A DNA stretch of 64,000 nt from CATOSK01 sp963665735. Lineage in GTDB: Bacteria; Chloroflexota; Dehalococcoidia; Lucifugimonadales; UBA3495. Of this stretch, positions 1-8,013 are shown piece by piece. Position 1 is the stretch's first letter, and the number at the start of each line of letters is the position of its first letter. The position numbers and the translations under genes are program-made. The stretch is taken from contig OY762444.1 of assembly GCA_963665735.1 (NCBI GenBank), positions 3,162,001 through 3,226,000 on the forward strand, in the 5' to 3' direction. The notes under the pieces were generated by a model. That model made no database searches and was not told the origin of the DNA. It worked only from the letters and a program-made list of their open reading frames with translations.

Positions 1-1
1 G

Positions 2-1261
2 ATTCTGGCCCCCAAGCTGCTGCGGCTGGTGAACCGTTTTCACTCGGATGAGACGCTGCTGATAGCCTGCCTGGCCTTGTGTTTCGGGCTGGCGCTGGCC
101 GGGCAGCTCTTGGGCCTGTCCGCCGCCGCCGGGGCCTTTCTTATCGGCACGGTGCTGGGGGATACGGACTACAGCGAGAATATATCGCGGGTGATGGCCC
201 CGGTGCGGGATATGTTCGCGGCGCTGTTCTTCGTTTCAGTGGGGATGCTGGTTGACCTTTCCCTGTTCTTCGACTTCATCGTTCCCGCCCTGGTGGTGAC
301 GGCGGTGTTCGTGGTGGGCAAAATCGCCGCCGACACGCTGGGCTGCTTTCTGGCCGGCAACGACGGGCGCACGTCGTTGAGCGTGGGAATGGGTATGCCG
401 CAGATTGGGGAGTTTTCGCTAGCCATGTCCAAGGTGGGAGTGGAGCAGGGCGCGGTGGGGGCTTTCCTGGGGCCGGTGATAACCCTGTCCACGGCGATAA
501 CGGCGCTGTTTTACCCGTTCATCTTCCGCTCGGCCCAGGGAACGGCGAACCTCATCAGCCGCCGGACGCCGCGCTGGTTAAAGGAATGGGGTGATTACCT
601 GTACCTTTGGATTGCGACGCTGCGCAAGGTGTTCAACTTTGACAACCCCCACGCCCGGCGGGTGCAGCACTCGGTAAGGATAATCCTGCTGAACCTGGCG
701 ATTATCGCGCTGATAATCTCCATCGGCACCGGCAGCCTCCAGTTTACCGGCCCCCTTTCCCGGATGGCGCCGCTGTCGGAAAGCCTGTGGGGACTGTTAA
801 TCAGCGGGGCAGTGCTGGGATTGTGCGTGCCGTCGGCGGTGGCTATCTGGAAGTCCATGCGGACGCTGACCGACGGGCTGGCCCAATACGTGCTGCCGGG
901 GCTGAGTTCGCAGTCAACCACCAACATGAGGCGCAATCTCCGCATCGTCCTGCGCGACAGTGTTATAATCCTGATTCTGGCGGTGCCGGTAATCTGGAGC
1001 ATCCCCTTCCTTTTCCGGCTGTTCACGCTGGGGGCGCTGTCCACGCCGTTGCCGATATTGCTGCTGGCCGGGGTTTCCGGGGGCTTGACGCTGGCGGCGT
1101 TCCAAATCCACGGCCAGTTGGAGAGCACCTTCAGCCTGACGTTCCTGGGGATTGAAGACCCCCGTTACCAGGAAGAGGACGACCTTTACTTTGTGGACGA
1201 TGATTCCCACCTGCACTCCACGGACAACATGGACTCCGGGCGGTTTACCCCCGACGAATAA
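2..1261 (+). CDS. CPA2-family monovalent cation:proton antiporter, 5' end outside window
   Basis: The reading frame is open to the left edge, so the start is missing; about 419 residues are visible. The sequence matches the second half of a KefB/NhaS-type integral membrane antiporter exchanging Na+ or K+ for H+: AGAFLIGTVLGD, then ALFFVSVGM, then a short helix ending GMPQIGEFS. About 200 further residues contain four more hydrophobic segments and an acidic cytoplasmic tail (QEEDDLYFVDDD), a C-terminal extension without a TrkA/RCK nucleotide-binding domain. Downstream is a cobalamin-binding gene with no obvious link. The family assignment is firm; the ion is not determinable. Confidence 0.85.
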   Translation: MLAPKLLRLVNRFHSDETLLIACLALCFGLALAGQLLGLSAAAGAFLIGTVLGDTDYSENISRVMAPVRDMFAALFFVSVGMLVDLSLFFDFIVPALVVTAVFVVGKIAADTLGCFLAGNDGRTSLSVGMGMPQIGEFSLAMSKVGVEQGAVGAFLGPVITLSTAITALFYPFIFRSAQGTANLISRRTPRWLKEWGDYLYLWIATLRKVFNFDNPHARRVQHSVRIILLNLAIIALIISIGTGSLQFTGPLSRMAPLSESLWGLLISGAVLGLCVPSAVAIWKSMRTLTDGLAQYVLPGLSSQSTTNMRRNLRIVLRDSVIILILAVPVIWSIPFLFRLFTLGALSTPLPILLLAGVSGGLTLAAFQIHGQLESTFSLTFLGIEDPRYQEEDDLYFVDDDSHLHSTDNMDSGRFTPDE

Positions 1262-1326
1262 TTGACGGGAATAATTCAAGCCGGCCATAGTCGGCCCGGT
1301 GGGGCCGCGAGCCGGGGAGGTTTGCC

Positions 1327-2268
1327 ATGCGTCTCTGCTCATTTCTGCCCAGCGCGACGGAAATCGTTTATGCCCTGGGGCTGGAGGACAGTCTCTACGG
1401 CGTAACCCACGAATGTGACTACCCGGCGGCGGCCAAGGAAAAGCCCTGGGTGGTGCGCAGCGTTTTCGAGGGAATGGACCCGCAGCCCACCAGCGGCGAA
1501 ATCAGCCGGGTCATATCCGAGCGGCTGGAACAGGGGCTTGGAATCTACCAGATTGACCAGGAATTGTTGGAGGCGGCCCAGCCGGACTTGATATTGACCC
1601 AGGCGATTTGCGAGGTTTGAGCGGTGTCTTCTCGGCAGGTAGCCGAGACCACTGCCGGACTTCCCAAGCAGCCGGAGGTCATGTCCCTGGACCCGCAATA
1701 CCTGGGCGACGTGCTGGACGACATCCGGCGGGTGGGCCGCGCCGCCGAGGAAGAGGCCAAGGCCGAGGCCATCGCCGCCAAAATGCAGGCGCGGATTGAC
1801 GCCGTGACCGAAAGGGCGGCCCTGGCGTCGGAAAGGCCCAAGGTTCTGCACCTGGAATGGGTTGACCCGCTGATGTGCGGGGGCCATTGGGTGCCGGAAA
1901 TGGTGGAAATGGCCGGGGGCGTCAACTGCTTCGGCGACAAGGAAACCGGCTCTTTTCAACTGGACTGGGACGAAGTGGTTGCCAGCCAGCCGGAGGTAAT
2001 CATCTTCATGCCTTGCGGGTTCGAGGTCAAGCGGGCCTTGGAGGACGTGCCTATCCTGTCCGGGAAAGACGGTTGGGCCGACCTGCCGGCGGTCAAAAAC
2101 AACCGGGTTTTCGCCATAGACGCCAGCGCCTACGCCAGTCGCTCCGGCCCGCGGCTGGTGACGGGGCTGGAAATAATGGCGGAGATTTTTCACCCGGAGC
2201 TATTTTCGGGGATGATTCCCGAGGCCGGCGCGGCCCGTCTTTACGGGGACTTGGCAACGGTCAAGTAG
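1327..2268 (+). CDS. BtuF-like cobalamin-binding protein with in-frame TGA; candidate selenoprotein
   Basis: Two open stretches in one frame (1327-1617 and 1621-2268) are separated only by TGA at 1618-1620, codon 98. Together they give 313 residues, the normal length for the cytosolic BtuF-like branch of the Peripla_BP_2 fold (LCSFLPSATEIVYALG at the N-terminus, no signal peptide). From memory, relatives read about 'C-x-V-C-A-V-S' here; this protein reads AICEV-TGA-AVSS, so the TGA occupies the second Cys of a CxxC motif, giving CxxU if decoded as selenocysteine. A 13-bp hairpin with loop AGGTA starts right after the TGA, as bacterial SECIS elements do. The downstream half keeps family features (SLDPQYLGDVLDDIRRVG, HLEWVDPLMCGGHWVPEM) with no decay. 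RBS is GGGGAGG before ATG 1327. Alternatives: recent nonsense mutation or sequencing error. Confidence 0.85.
1621..1655 (+). promoter_or_regulatory. SECIS-like hairpin immediately after in-frame TGA
   Basis: The 5' arm GCGGTG-TCT-TCTCGGC pairs with 3' arm GCCGAGA-C-CACTGC: 7 bp upper stem, an internal bulge with two U on the 5' side, 6 bp lower stem (one G-U). The apical loop is AGGUA and begins 17 nt after the TGA. Published bacterial SECIS rules as I recall them ask for a small loop with G among its first two bases, 16-37 nt from the UGA; this fits, and AGGU also begins the E. coli fdhF loop. Folding was done by eye. Confidence 0.6.
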
Positions 2269-2360
2269 CGGGCGCAGGACAACCGCATACCAGCGGTTTA
2301 GCAACCGTCGCTCCCGCGAAATCGGGAGTGACGGGTTCGGGTAGATGGCATTGTTGGCGA

Positions 2361-2390
2361 TGTAGGGGCGCACGGCCGTGCGCCCCTACA
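2361..2390. repeat. 30-bp perfect palindrome, dispersed repeat
   Basis: TGTAGGGGCGCACGG and its exact reverse complement abut without a loop. The inner 28 bp recur at 28071-28098. It lies between the cobalamin-binding gene and the convergent hisIE gene and could act as a bidirectional terminator, but there is no T-tract. Confidence 0.8.
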
Positions 2391-2475
2391 TGGTTGGCAT
2401 CAGTGGTGCGCCGTTCTGCTCCCGTAGCGTTTGCATCCCTGCTCTAACGGATTTCGGCGGCAAAACCCCCGGCCC

Positions 2476-3096
2476 TTAGCGGCGGCGGGTGGCCAAAGCC
2501 TCCCAGACCTGGCTGGGTTTGATGCCGGCGGCGGCCAGCAATACCAAGGAATGATAGAGCAGGTCGGCCATCTCGCCGGCTATTTCCTCCGGCGTTCCCC
2601 CCACGGCGGCCAGGGCCGTCTCCCCGGCCTCTTCAATGACCTTCTGCGCCACCCGGCTAATCCCCTGTTGGAGCAACTGCGCCGTGTAGCTGCCTTCGGG
2701 TTGCTCCCGCTGGCGGTCTTGAATCACGGCGAACAACTCTTCCAGGATTCCGGAACCGGACTCGGTGACTTCGTACTCATCGGGCAGTTCTTCCATCGGG
2801 GTGAAGAAACAGGTGGTTTCGCCGGTGTGACAGGTGGGGCCGTCGGGCCGGACTTTCAGCAGGATGGTGTCGGCGTCGCAGTCCACCGCGGCCTCTTGCA
2901 GATTCAGGTAGTTGCCGGAGACCTCGCCCTTGTGCCACAGGTCTTCCTGGCTTCGGCTGTAAAACCAGACCTGCCCGCCTTCTACGGTGCGTTTCAGCGA
3001 TCCGGGGTTCATGTACCCCAGCATCAGCACTTGCCCGGTGTCAACGTCCTGGGCAATGGCGGGAACCAGTCCCTTGTCGTTCAGCTTGACTTTCAT
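2476..3096 (-). CDS. hisIE: bifunctional phosphoribosyl-AMP cyclohydrolase / phosphoribosyl-ATP pyrophosphatase
   Basis: The 206-residue protein carries both second and third steps of histidine biosynthesis. Residues 1-105 are the HisI cyclohydrolase domain: WHKGEVSGN, the Mg/Zn-binding DCDADT, and PDGPTCHTGETTCFF with zinc cysteines. Residues 115-206 are the HisE pyrophosphohydrolase domain with helical MazG-like motif VAQKVIEEAGE and EMADLLYH. Order and length are those of standard HisIE fusions. It is the last gene of a minus-strand unit hisF - HAD - hisIE, 32 bp after the HAD gene. Confidence 0.95.
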   Translation of the reverse strand: MKVKLNDKGLVPAIAQDVDTGQVLMLGYMNPGSLKRTVEGGQVWFYSRSQEDLWHKGEVSGNYLNLQEAAVDCDADTILLKVRPDGPTCHTGETTCFFTPMEELPDEYEVTESGSGILEELFAVIQDRQREQPEGSYTAQLLQQGISRVAQKVIEEAGETALAAVGGTPEEIAGEMADLLYHSLVLLAAAGIKPSQVWEALATRRR

Positions 3097-3128
3097 AGCG
3101 TCGTTTCCTTTGGGGGCGTTGGGGCGGC

Positions 3129-3830
3129 TTAGCCGGAGCGGGCCACGATGTCCGGCAGTTCCAGCAGGCTGGCAAGTTCGTAATCCGGCGTCGGCAGGTC
3201 AGGGTTGCGGGGAAGGCAGGCCCGGTTAATCCAGGCGGCGGCCATGCCGACGGAAGAGGCGCCCTGCACGTCCTCATACTGTCGGTCCCCAACATAAACC
3301 GCCTCAGCAGGGGAGACGTTCAACGTACCCAGGATGTTCTTGAAAATGGCCGGCCGGGGCTTGTAGGCGCGGGCGGCCTCGGAGGACAGCACCGCCGCAA
3401 AGGGAAACCCCAGGCCCTGGGCAATGGAAAGCAGCACCCGGTCATCGGCGTTGGACAGCACCGCCAGCCGGACGGAACCTTCCAATTGGGACAACGCCGC
3501 CGCCGTGTCCTCATACGCCGGGCGGCCGGCCATGTCGCCGTTGATGATTTCCACGGCGTCCACGTCGGAACCGGTCAGCCCCAGGAGTGTGAAGGCGCGC
3601 CGGAAACTGGAGGCCCAAGCCTCATTATAGGAACGGAAAGGCACGTCCTCCCTGGTGCGGCTTTCCCGGAAAGCCTGGTCGCCAGCGCCCCAGACCTGGC
3701 GCAACCGGGTCGCGGAAATGCCCAAACCCATTTCGTCCACGATGCGCTGGAAACTGGCGTTCCAGTACGTTTCGCCATCCTTGACCAGCGTGTTGAACAT
3801 ATCAAAGATTACGGTGGTTATTCGGCTCAA
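3129..3830 (-). CDS. HAD-superfamily hydrolase (HAD-IA subclass)
   Basis: The 233-residue protein has all four HAD motifs: FDMFNTL with nucleophile Asp near residue 10, LSNADD (motif II), YKPRPAIF Lys (motif III) and VGDRQYEDVQGA (motif IV). An alpha-helical C1 cap lies between motifs I and II. It is a soluble phosphatase or dehalogenase-type enzyme. Because it sits between hisF and hisIE, a histidinol-phosphate phosphatase role is tempting, but the sequence is not of the HisB-N or HisN type and the substrate is unknown. Confidence 0.85.
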   Translation of the reverse strand: MSRITTVIFDMFNTLVKDGETYWNASFQRIVDEMGLGISATRLRQVWGAGDQAFRESRTREDVPFRSYNEAWASSFRRAFTLLGLTGSDVDAVEIINGDMAGRPAYEDTAAALSQLEGSVRLAVLSNADDRVLLSIAQGLGFPFAAVLSSEAARAYKPRPAIFKNILGTLNVSPAEAVYVGDRQYEDVQGASSVGMAAAWINRACLPRNPDLPTPDYELASLLELPDIVARSG

Positions 3831-3942
3831 TGGTAGTTGCTCCGTCGGGTTGAATGGCTAAATCCGGCCTGCCCCGGCGACGGCGAAAAGCTGGCGATTC
3901 AGTAGTCCATTATCGTTGAATTGATGACTAACCGCAGAAATC

Positions 3943-4039
3943 CGTCATACCGGCGCAAGCCGGTATCCAGGACTTCGTGCCCTCCCGATTTTTGTCTTGC
4001 GCTCAGCCTTTCTGGATTCCGACTTTCGCCGGAATGACG
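3943..4039. repeat. composite REP-like element (two palindromes)
   Basis: GTCATACCGGC...GCCGGTAT and GATTCCG...CGGAATGAC hairpins are separated by about 45 bp. This is the same bipartite unit found at 5555, 6909, 28115, 57266, 59056 and 62804. It lies between hisF and the HAD gene. Confidence 0.8.
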
Positions 4040-4089
4040 GGTTGGGGGGCCGGTACGACGCGTTGGGGGGCCGGAATGACGATACATAT

Positions 4090-4914
4090 CTAAGCGTCGG
4101 CCACCACGGGCCGGGTGGGAACGCCCCGCCGGGCCAGAAATTCCTTGGCCTCGGCGATGGAGTAAGTGCCGAAATGGAAAATGCTGGCGGCCAGCACCGC
4201 GTCGGCGCAACCCTCGGTAAAGGCGTCGTACAAATGCTCCAGGCTGCCCGCGCCGCCGCTGGCGATAACCGGCACCGGAACTCTTTCGGAAATGGCGCGG
4301 GTAAGGTCAACGTCGTAGCCGGCAAGTTGGCCGTCGGCGTCCATGCTGGTCAGCAGGACTTCGCCGGCTCCCAGTTCCACGGCCCGCGCCGCCCACTTCA
4401 CGGCGTCAATGCCGGTGGGATTGCGGCCCCCGTGGGTGTAAACCTCCCAGCCGGAAGCGGCGTCCAGTCCCAAGCCGTCACCCTGTTCCTGGGCCGGGCC
4501 ATCGTCAGTTGTCACTCGCTTGGCATCAATGGCGACGACGATGCACTGGCTGCCGAACTGGACGGCCCCCTGGGTCAGCAAGTCCGGATTTTGGATGGCC
4601 GCAGTGTTGATGGAAACCTTGTCCGCGCCGGCGTTGAGCATCCGGCGGGCGTCCTGCACGCTGCGGATGCCGCCGCCGACGGTCAGGGGGATGAACACCT
4701 GCTCGGAAACCCGGCGCACCACGTCCACCATAGTATCCCGGGACTCGGCGCTGGCGGTGATGTCCAGGAAAACCAGTTCGTCGCCGCCCTCCCGGTCGTA
4801 GAGGGCCGCCAGTTCCACCGGGTCGCCGGCGTCGCGCAATTGGACGAAACTGGTCCCTTTGACCACCCGGCCGGCGTCAACGTCAAGGCAGGGAATGATG
4901 CGCTTGGTAAGCAT
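4090..4914 (-). CDS. hisF: imidazole glycerol phosphate synthase cyclase subunit
   Basis: This is a (beta/alpha)8 enzyme making IGP and AICAR from PRFAR with HisH-derived ammonia. Visible are TKRIIPCLDVDAGRVVKG with catalytic Asp 11, VFIPLTVGGGIRS, ADKVSINTAAI, VVAIDAKR with the second catalytic Asp, LLTSMDADGQLAGYD, and VPVIASGGAGS. At 274 residues it is about 20 longer than most HisF; the extra sequence is a loop after VVAIDAKR (TTDDGPAQEQGDG...), also seen in some other lineages. It heads the hisF-HAD-hisIE unit; hisH is not in the window. Confidence 0.96.
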   Translation of the reverse strand: MLTKRIIPCLDVDAGRVVKGTSFVQLRDAGDPVELAALYDREGGDELVFLDITASAESRDTMVDVVRRVSEQVFIPLTVGGGIRSVQDARRMLNAGADKVSINTAAIQNPDLLTQGAVQFGSQCIVVAIDAKRVTTDDGPAQEQGDGLGLDAASGWEVYTHGGRNPTGIDAVKWAARAVELGAGEVLLTSMDADGQLAGYDVDLTRAISERVPVPVIASGGAGSLEHLYDAFTEGCADAVLAASIFHFGTYSIAEAKEFLARRGVPTRPVVADA

Positions 4915-4966
4915 AAAAGCAAGTCAACCCGGTTGCGCTGGAAGTCGCGCCTCATATTCCGAGCCG

Positions 4967-4995
4967 AGTATAACATCGCCCCCGCTTATTTCTAA
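4967..4995 (-). promoter_or_regulatory. putative promoter for hisF
   Basis: On the minus strand TTAGAA, 17 bp spacer, TATACT. The -10 is good, the -35 weak. It lies about 55 bp upstream of the hisF ATG. Confidence 0.4.
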
Positions 4996-5055
4996 ACCCT
5001 GCGCCAAAGGCCCGGAGAGGTTACAATTGCATCATTCTATCTTGGGAGGTTGGAC

Positions 5056-5451
5056 ATGGCGATTACACTGGAAGAGGCCAAGCGGATTCTGGATGGGGCG
5101 TTGGCCAAGGCGGCGGAGTTCGAAATCAAGGTCAGCGCCGCCGTGGTGGACAACGGGGGCCGGCTGATTGCGATGAACAAAATGGACGGGGCCATCTGGG
5201 CCAGCACCTACGGCTGCATCGGCAAGGCGGTGGGGTCTTCGGCCTTCGGGCGTCCCAGCGGCGAGATGCAGGAACGGGCTAGCCAGCCCACCCCGGCGGG
5301 AATTGCCGCGGCCTCCGGCGGCGGGATGATTCTGGGCCAGGGAGCGGTGCCCATCATCCGCAACGGCGTGGTCGAGGGAGCGTGCGGCGTGGGCGGCGGC
5401 ACCAGCCAGCAAGATGAGGACTGCGCCGCCGCGGGAGTCGCCTGCGTGTAA
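5056..5451 (+). CDS. GlcG/HbpS (DUF336) family protein
   Basis: The 131-residue protein has the compact heme/cofactor-binding GlcG fold: ITLEEAKRILDGALAKA, then VVDNGGRLIAMNKMDGA, AVGSSAFGRPSGEM and a glycine-rich ASGGGMILGQGAVPII. The ATG at 5056 is preferred because GGGAGGT lies 6 bp upstream; a TTG two codons earlier would overlap that RBS. Family members occur beside glycolate oxidase, diol dehydratase and other catabolic genes; no such partner is adjacent here. Function is not established from sequence. Confidence 0.88.
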   Translation: MAITLEEAKRILDGALAKAAEFEIKVSAAVVDNGGRLIAMNKMDGAIWASTYGCIGKAVGSSAFGRPSGEMQERASQPTPAGIAAASGGGMILGQGAVPIIRNGVVEGACGVGGGTSQQDEDCAAAGVACV

Positions 5452-5483
5452 CCTGGCGGCGTTGCCCATTTCCCCGATTGTCA

Positions 5484-5537
5484 AAGCCCCTTCCCCCGTT
5501 AATGCCCCCTCCCCTGGCATGGGGGGAGGGGTGGGGT
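5484..5537. repeat. C-rich/G-rich inverted repeat
   Basis: CCCCCTCCCCTGGCATGGGG is followed by GGAGGGGTGGGG, a strong hairpin of a family repeated at 11350, 27236, 28241, 29022, 32839 and 48188. Several copies are followed by a T-run and may terminate transcription. Confidence 0.65.
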
Positions 5538-5554
5538 GGTGGGGTCGAATATCT

Positions 5555-5650
5555 GTCATACTGGCGCAGGCCGGTATCCAGGATTCCTTGCCCACACGGG
5601 CGCTGTTTTATGCTTGGGATTTCTGGATTCCGGCTTTCGCCGGAATGACG
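5555..5650. repeat. composite REP-like element
   Basis: It has the same two-palindrome layout as 3943-4039, with the spacer reading CCTTGCCCACACGGGCGCTG, and lies between the GlcG-like and cyclase genes. Confidence 0.85.
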
Positions 5651-5698
5651 GGTTTGTATAAGGGAAGGCATTTTTCGCTTTCCATCCAATCATACCCT

Positions 5699-6433
5699 CT
5701 AAGGGACGAAGGCCAGCACCGAGGCCGGGGAACCGCCGCCGTCCCGCAGTTGCAGCGCTCCGATGACCAAGAAGGAACCCACGGCGGGGAGCAAGTCCAG
5801 GTTGGTCAGGTTTTCCAGGACAATCCGGGGTTCCGACAGTACCAGGGAGTTGACGGCAAATGTCGTGTCCTGGCCGCCGTCAACCCCGGCGGTGTCTATG
5901 CCGATGCCGGCAACGCCCCGCTGTTCCAGCAGAAAGGCAGCGGATTCAAGGCCAAAGCCGGGAAACCGCATAGCCCCGTCAGCGGCGATGCCCAGGTAGT
6001 CATTGCCGGACTCCCAACGCTGACCCCATCCGGTGTTGAGCAGGGCCAGGCTGCCCGGCGGGATGGCGCCGTGACGGTTTTCCCAAGCGTGAAGGTCGTC
6101 CACTGTCAGCAGATAATCGGCGTCCCCGGCAGCTTGCGTCCGGGCGTCTATGACCACGGCGGGGCGGACCAGGGACTCGGCGGGATAGGCGTCAATGGTC
6201 GCGCCGCCGGGGTGGAAACTGGCCGGCGCGTTCAGGTGGGTGCCGGTATGTTCGCCCAGGGAAATCCGCCGCAGGGAATAGCCTTCCCGGTCCAGCGTCG
6301 CCGCGTCCTCAAACACCACCGGCGGGTCGCCCGGCCACCCGGTCATTCCGGGATGAATCGTGTGGCCCAGGTTGACGACGCGGCGATACCGGATAAGCCG
6401 GGCCGTATCCTCCGATAAAGATTCAAGGGACAT
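5699..6433 (-). CDS. cyclase-family (kynurenine formamidase-like) metal-dependent hydrolase
   Basis: The 244-residue protein matches the PF04199 cyclase fold: VNLGHTIHPGMTGWPGDPP at the N-terminus and the metal site GEHTGTHLNAPASFHPGG. The usual HxxTHxD is HTGTHLN here, so the Asp ligand is Asn, a variant I recall in a subset of the family. IPPGSLALLNTGWGQRW and VAGIGIDTAGVDGG follow as expected. Family members hydrolyse N-formylkynurenine, isatin or other cyclic amides. Tryptophan biosynthesis genes are 55 kb away, so no pathway is implied. Confidence 0.85.
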   Translation of the reverse strand: MSLESLSEDTARLIRYRRVVNLGHTIHPGMTGWPGDPPVVFEDAATLDREGYSLRRISLGEHTGTHLNAPASFHPGGATIDAYPAESLVRPAVVIDARTQAAGDADYLLTVDDLHAWENRHGAIPPGSLALLNTGWGQRWESGNDYLGIAADGAMRFPGFGLESAAFLLEQRGVAGIGIDTAGVDGGQDTTFAVNSLVLSEPRIVLENLTNLDLLPAVGSFLVIGALQLRDGGGSPASVLAFVP

Positions 6434-6456
6434 GACCAGCCCCGCGCCCCGTAGTC

Positions 6457-6702
6457 CTACTGTCCGGCGGTCGGCAGGGGATTGGCGGCGAACAGGCGGG
6501 GCCAGACCAGCAGGCTCTGGGGCGGGTTTTGGGCGATATGGTCGTCAACCCACTCCATAGACTGCCGGAAGGTGCCGGCCTGGGCCAGTTCGCAACGCTG
6601 GGGCCGCGGCCCGTATATGGTATAAAAGACCGACCTGACGCCCTCATGGATGACGTAGCCCCGGTAGAAGATGTTGCGCCCGCGCAGTTGGGTTTCCAGC
6701 AT
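6457..6702 (-). CDS. small hypothetical protein
   Basis: The 81-residue protein starts at an ATG with AAAGGAG 7 bp upstream; a longer reading would remove this RBS. It begins MLETQLRGRNIFYRGYVIHE and has RSVFYTIYGPRPQRCELAQA and SMEWVDDHI, a small mixed alpha/beta domain with no recognised family. It lies 23 bp from the cyclase gene, upstream of it, so the two may be co-transcribed. Confidence 0.65.
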   Translation of the reverse strand: MLETQLRGRNIFYRGYVIHEGVRSVFYTIYGPRPQRCELAQAGTFRQSMEWVDDHIAQNPPQSLLVWPRLFAANPLPTAGQ

Positions 6703-6859
6703 AACCAATACTCCTTTCGATTTGGAAGAAATCCAAGAAAAGTTTGATACAATGCACAGATGTTCTACCAAATCGGGCCAGCCGTCAACAAGCAAGTGTC
6801 AGTAACGTCGTCCCAATTCCCGCCCTGGGTGAAAAATTATTCCCGTGAAAGCGGAAATC

Positions 6860-7026
6860 TAGGGGGTGTCGTCAAATTAAGGATGGAAGTATGCCGGCGT
6901 CTGTTTTCGTCATTCCGGCGAAAGCCGGAATCCAGAAATCCCAAGCATACAATAACGTCCGTGTGGGCAAGGAATCCTGGATACCGGCCTGCGCCGGTAT
7001 TACGGCGAATATGACGACACACCCTA
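6860..7026. mobile_element. MITE-like element with REP palindromes
   Basis: A 167-bp element is bounded by inverted repeats TAGGGGGTGTCGTCA (left) and TGACGACACACCCTA (right). It encloses the two-palindrome REP composite (6909-7004). The same ends bound 57244-57406. It has no coding capacity, so it would depend on a transposase supplied in trans. Confidence 0.65.
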
Positions 7027-7124
7027 GAAACCCCAATTCCCGGAATGGCGCCATTTATCAATGAACCTGGATTCGGGATCAAGGCCGGAATGACGGTGGT
7101 TGCAGTAACGCCGGGCCAATAGGG

Positions 7125-7988
7125 TTATCCGATTTCCAGCGTCAGGGGGTACAGGTCGCCGGTAACGTCGAATCCGTCGGATATGACCTTGGTTTGGCGG
7201 GGAACTTGCCGGGGCGCGAATCGGATAACGGCATTGCCGGCGGACTGGCGCGAAACCTCAAAAGTGACGGCGGCCAGTACAAAGGGAAAATCCACATTAC
7301 CCCGAACCGTTCCGGCGGCGTAGTCCACCCGGCCCAGGCTGCCGTCAGCGTCGGATTGCAGCGGCCTTTCCAGATAGCGGCCATCCTGTACCCGTACAAC
7401 CCGCAGCCGGGCCGGGTCAAAGTTCAAGAAGACCTGCGCCGCCCGCACCGGACTGGCGGGGCTGGCTTGAACCACTATCTCAACGGTCACTTGCTGCCCC
7501 GGCGCAACTCTGGTGGCGTCGGCGTTCAGGCGGACGGCGGCAATGGGCGGCGGGGGCGTGACCGTCGGAGTTGGCGGCGCGGTTGGTTCGGGAGTCGGCG
7601 GCGCAACCGGGGTTGACGGTGGCGTCGGAGCGTCGAGGGATGGCGAGGAAGTCGGCAAAATCGGCGGCGGAAGCGATGGAGCAACGGAGGGTTGTATCTC
7701 AACATGGCTGACTCCGGCGCCGGTCATGGGGATTGGGACAGGCACGGAGTCCAGTGGGACGGGCACCGGAGTTAGCGGGTTGAATCGTTGGAATGTCGGG
7801 GGCGGCGCGGCCGGCGGGAGTTGGGCGGTTGGCGTCGGAGATGGGGTATTGAACGGCGGTGGATTTTCGTCGCTGTCAACCAGTGGGCTGACCGCCGGCC
7901 AGCCCAGGAAACCGATGACGAAAAACAGAACGCTCAGGCCCAGCAGAACCCCGACTTTCGCCAGCTGGGGGATGTGGGGGAAATGCAC
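7125..7988 (-). CDS. membrane-anchored protein with Pro/Thr linker and cohesin-like domain
   Basis: The 287-residue protein starts at GTG. Residues 10-32 (VGVLLGLSVLFFVIGFLGW) are one membrane anchor. Residues 40-150 are a low-complexity linker rich in Pro, Thr and Ser. Residues 150-287 form a beta-sandwich of cohesin type: VRLNADATRVAPGQQVTVEI, AAQVFLNFDPARLRVV, VRGNVDFPFVLAAVTFEV. In other bacteria such domains bind dockerins or act as cell-surface adhesion modules; no dockerin is visible nearby. A similarly built lipoprotein is at 50009-50800. Confidence 0.75.
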   Translation of the reverse strand: MHFPHIPQLAKVGVLLGLSVLFFVIGFLGWPAVSPLVDSDENPPPFNTPSPTPTAQLPPAAPPPTFQRFNPLTPVPVPLDSVPVPIPMTGAGVSHVEIQPSVAPSLPPPILPTSSPSLDAPTPPSTPVAPPTPEPTAPPTPTVTPPPPIAAVRLNADATRVAPGQQVTVEIVVQASPASPVRAAQVFLNFDPARLRVVRVQDGRYLERPLQSDADGSLGRVDYAAGTVRGNVDFPFVLAAVTFEVSRQSAGNAVIRFAPRQVPRQTKVISDGFDVTGDLYPLTLEIG

Positions 7989-8013
7989 GCCGGTTCAGGT
8001 TACCGCTTTCAAT

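Noticed and set aside
1624..2268. Separate gene starting at GTG 1624
   Set aside because: It would begin in the middle of the Peripla_BP_2 domain with no RBS, in the same frame as the upstream half.
2431..3132. 233-residue plus-strand open frame
   Set aside because: It is antisense to hisIE, which is complete.
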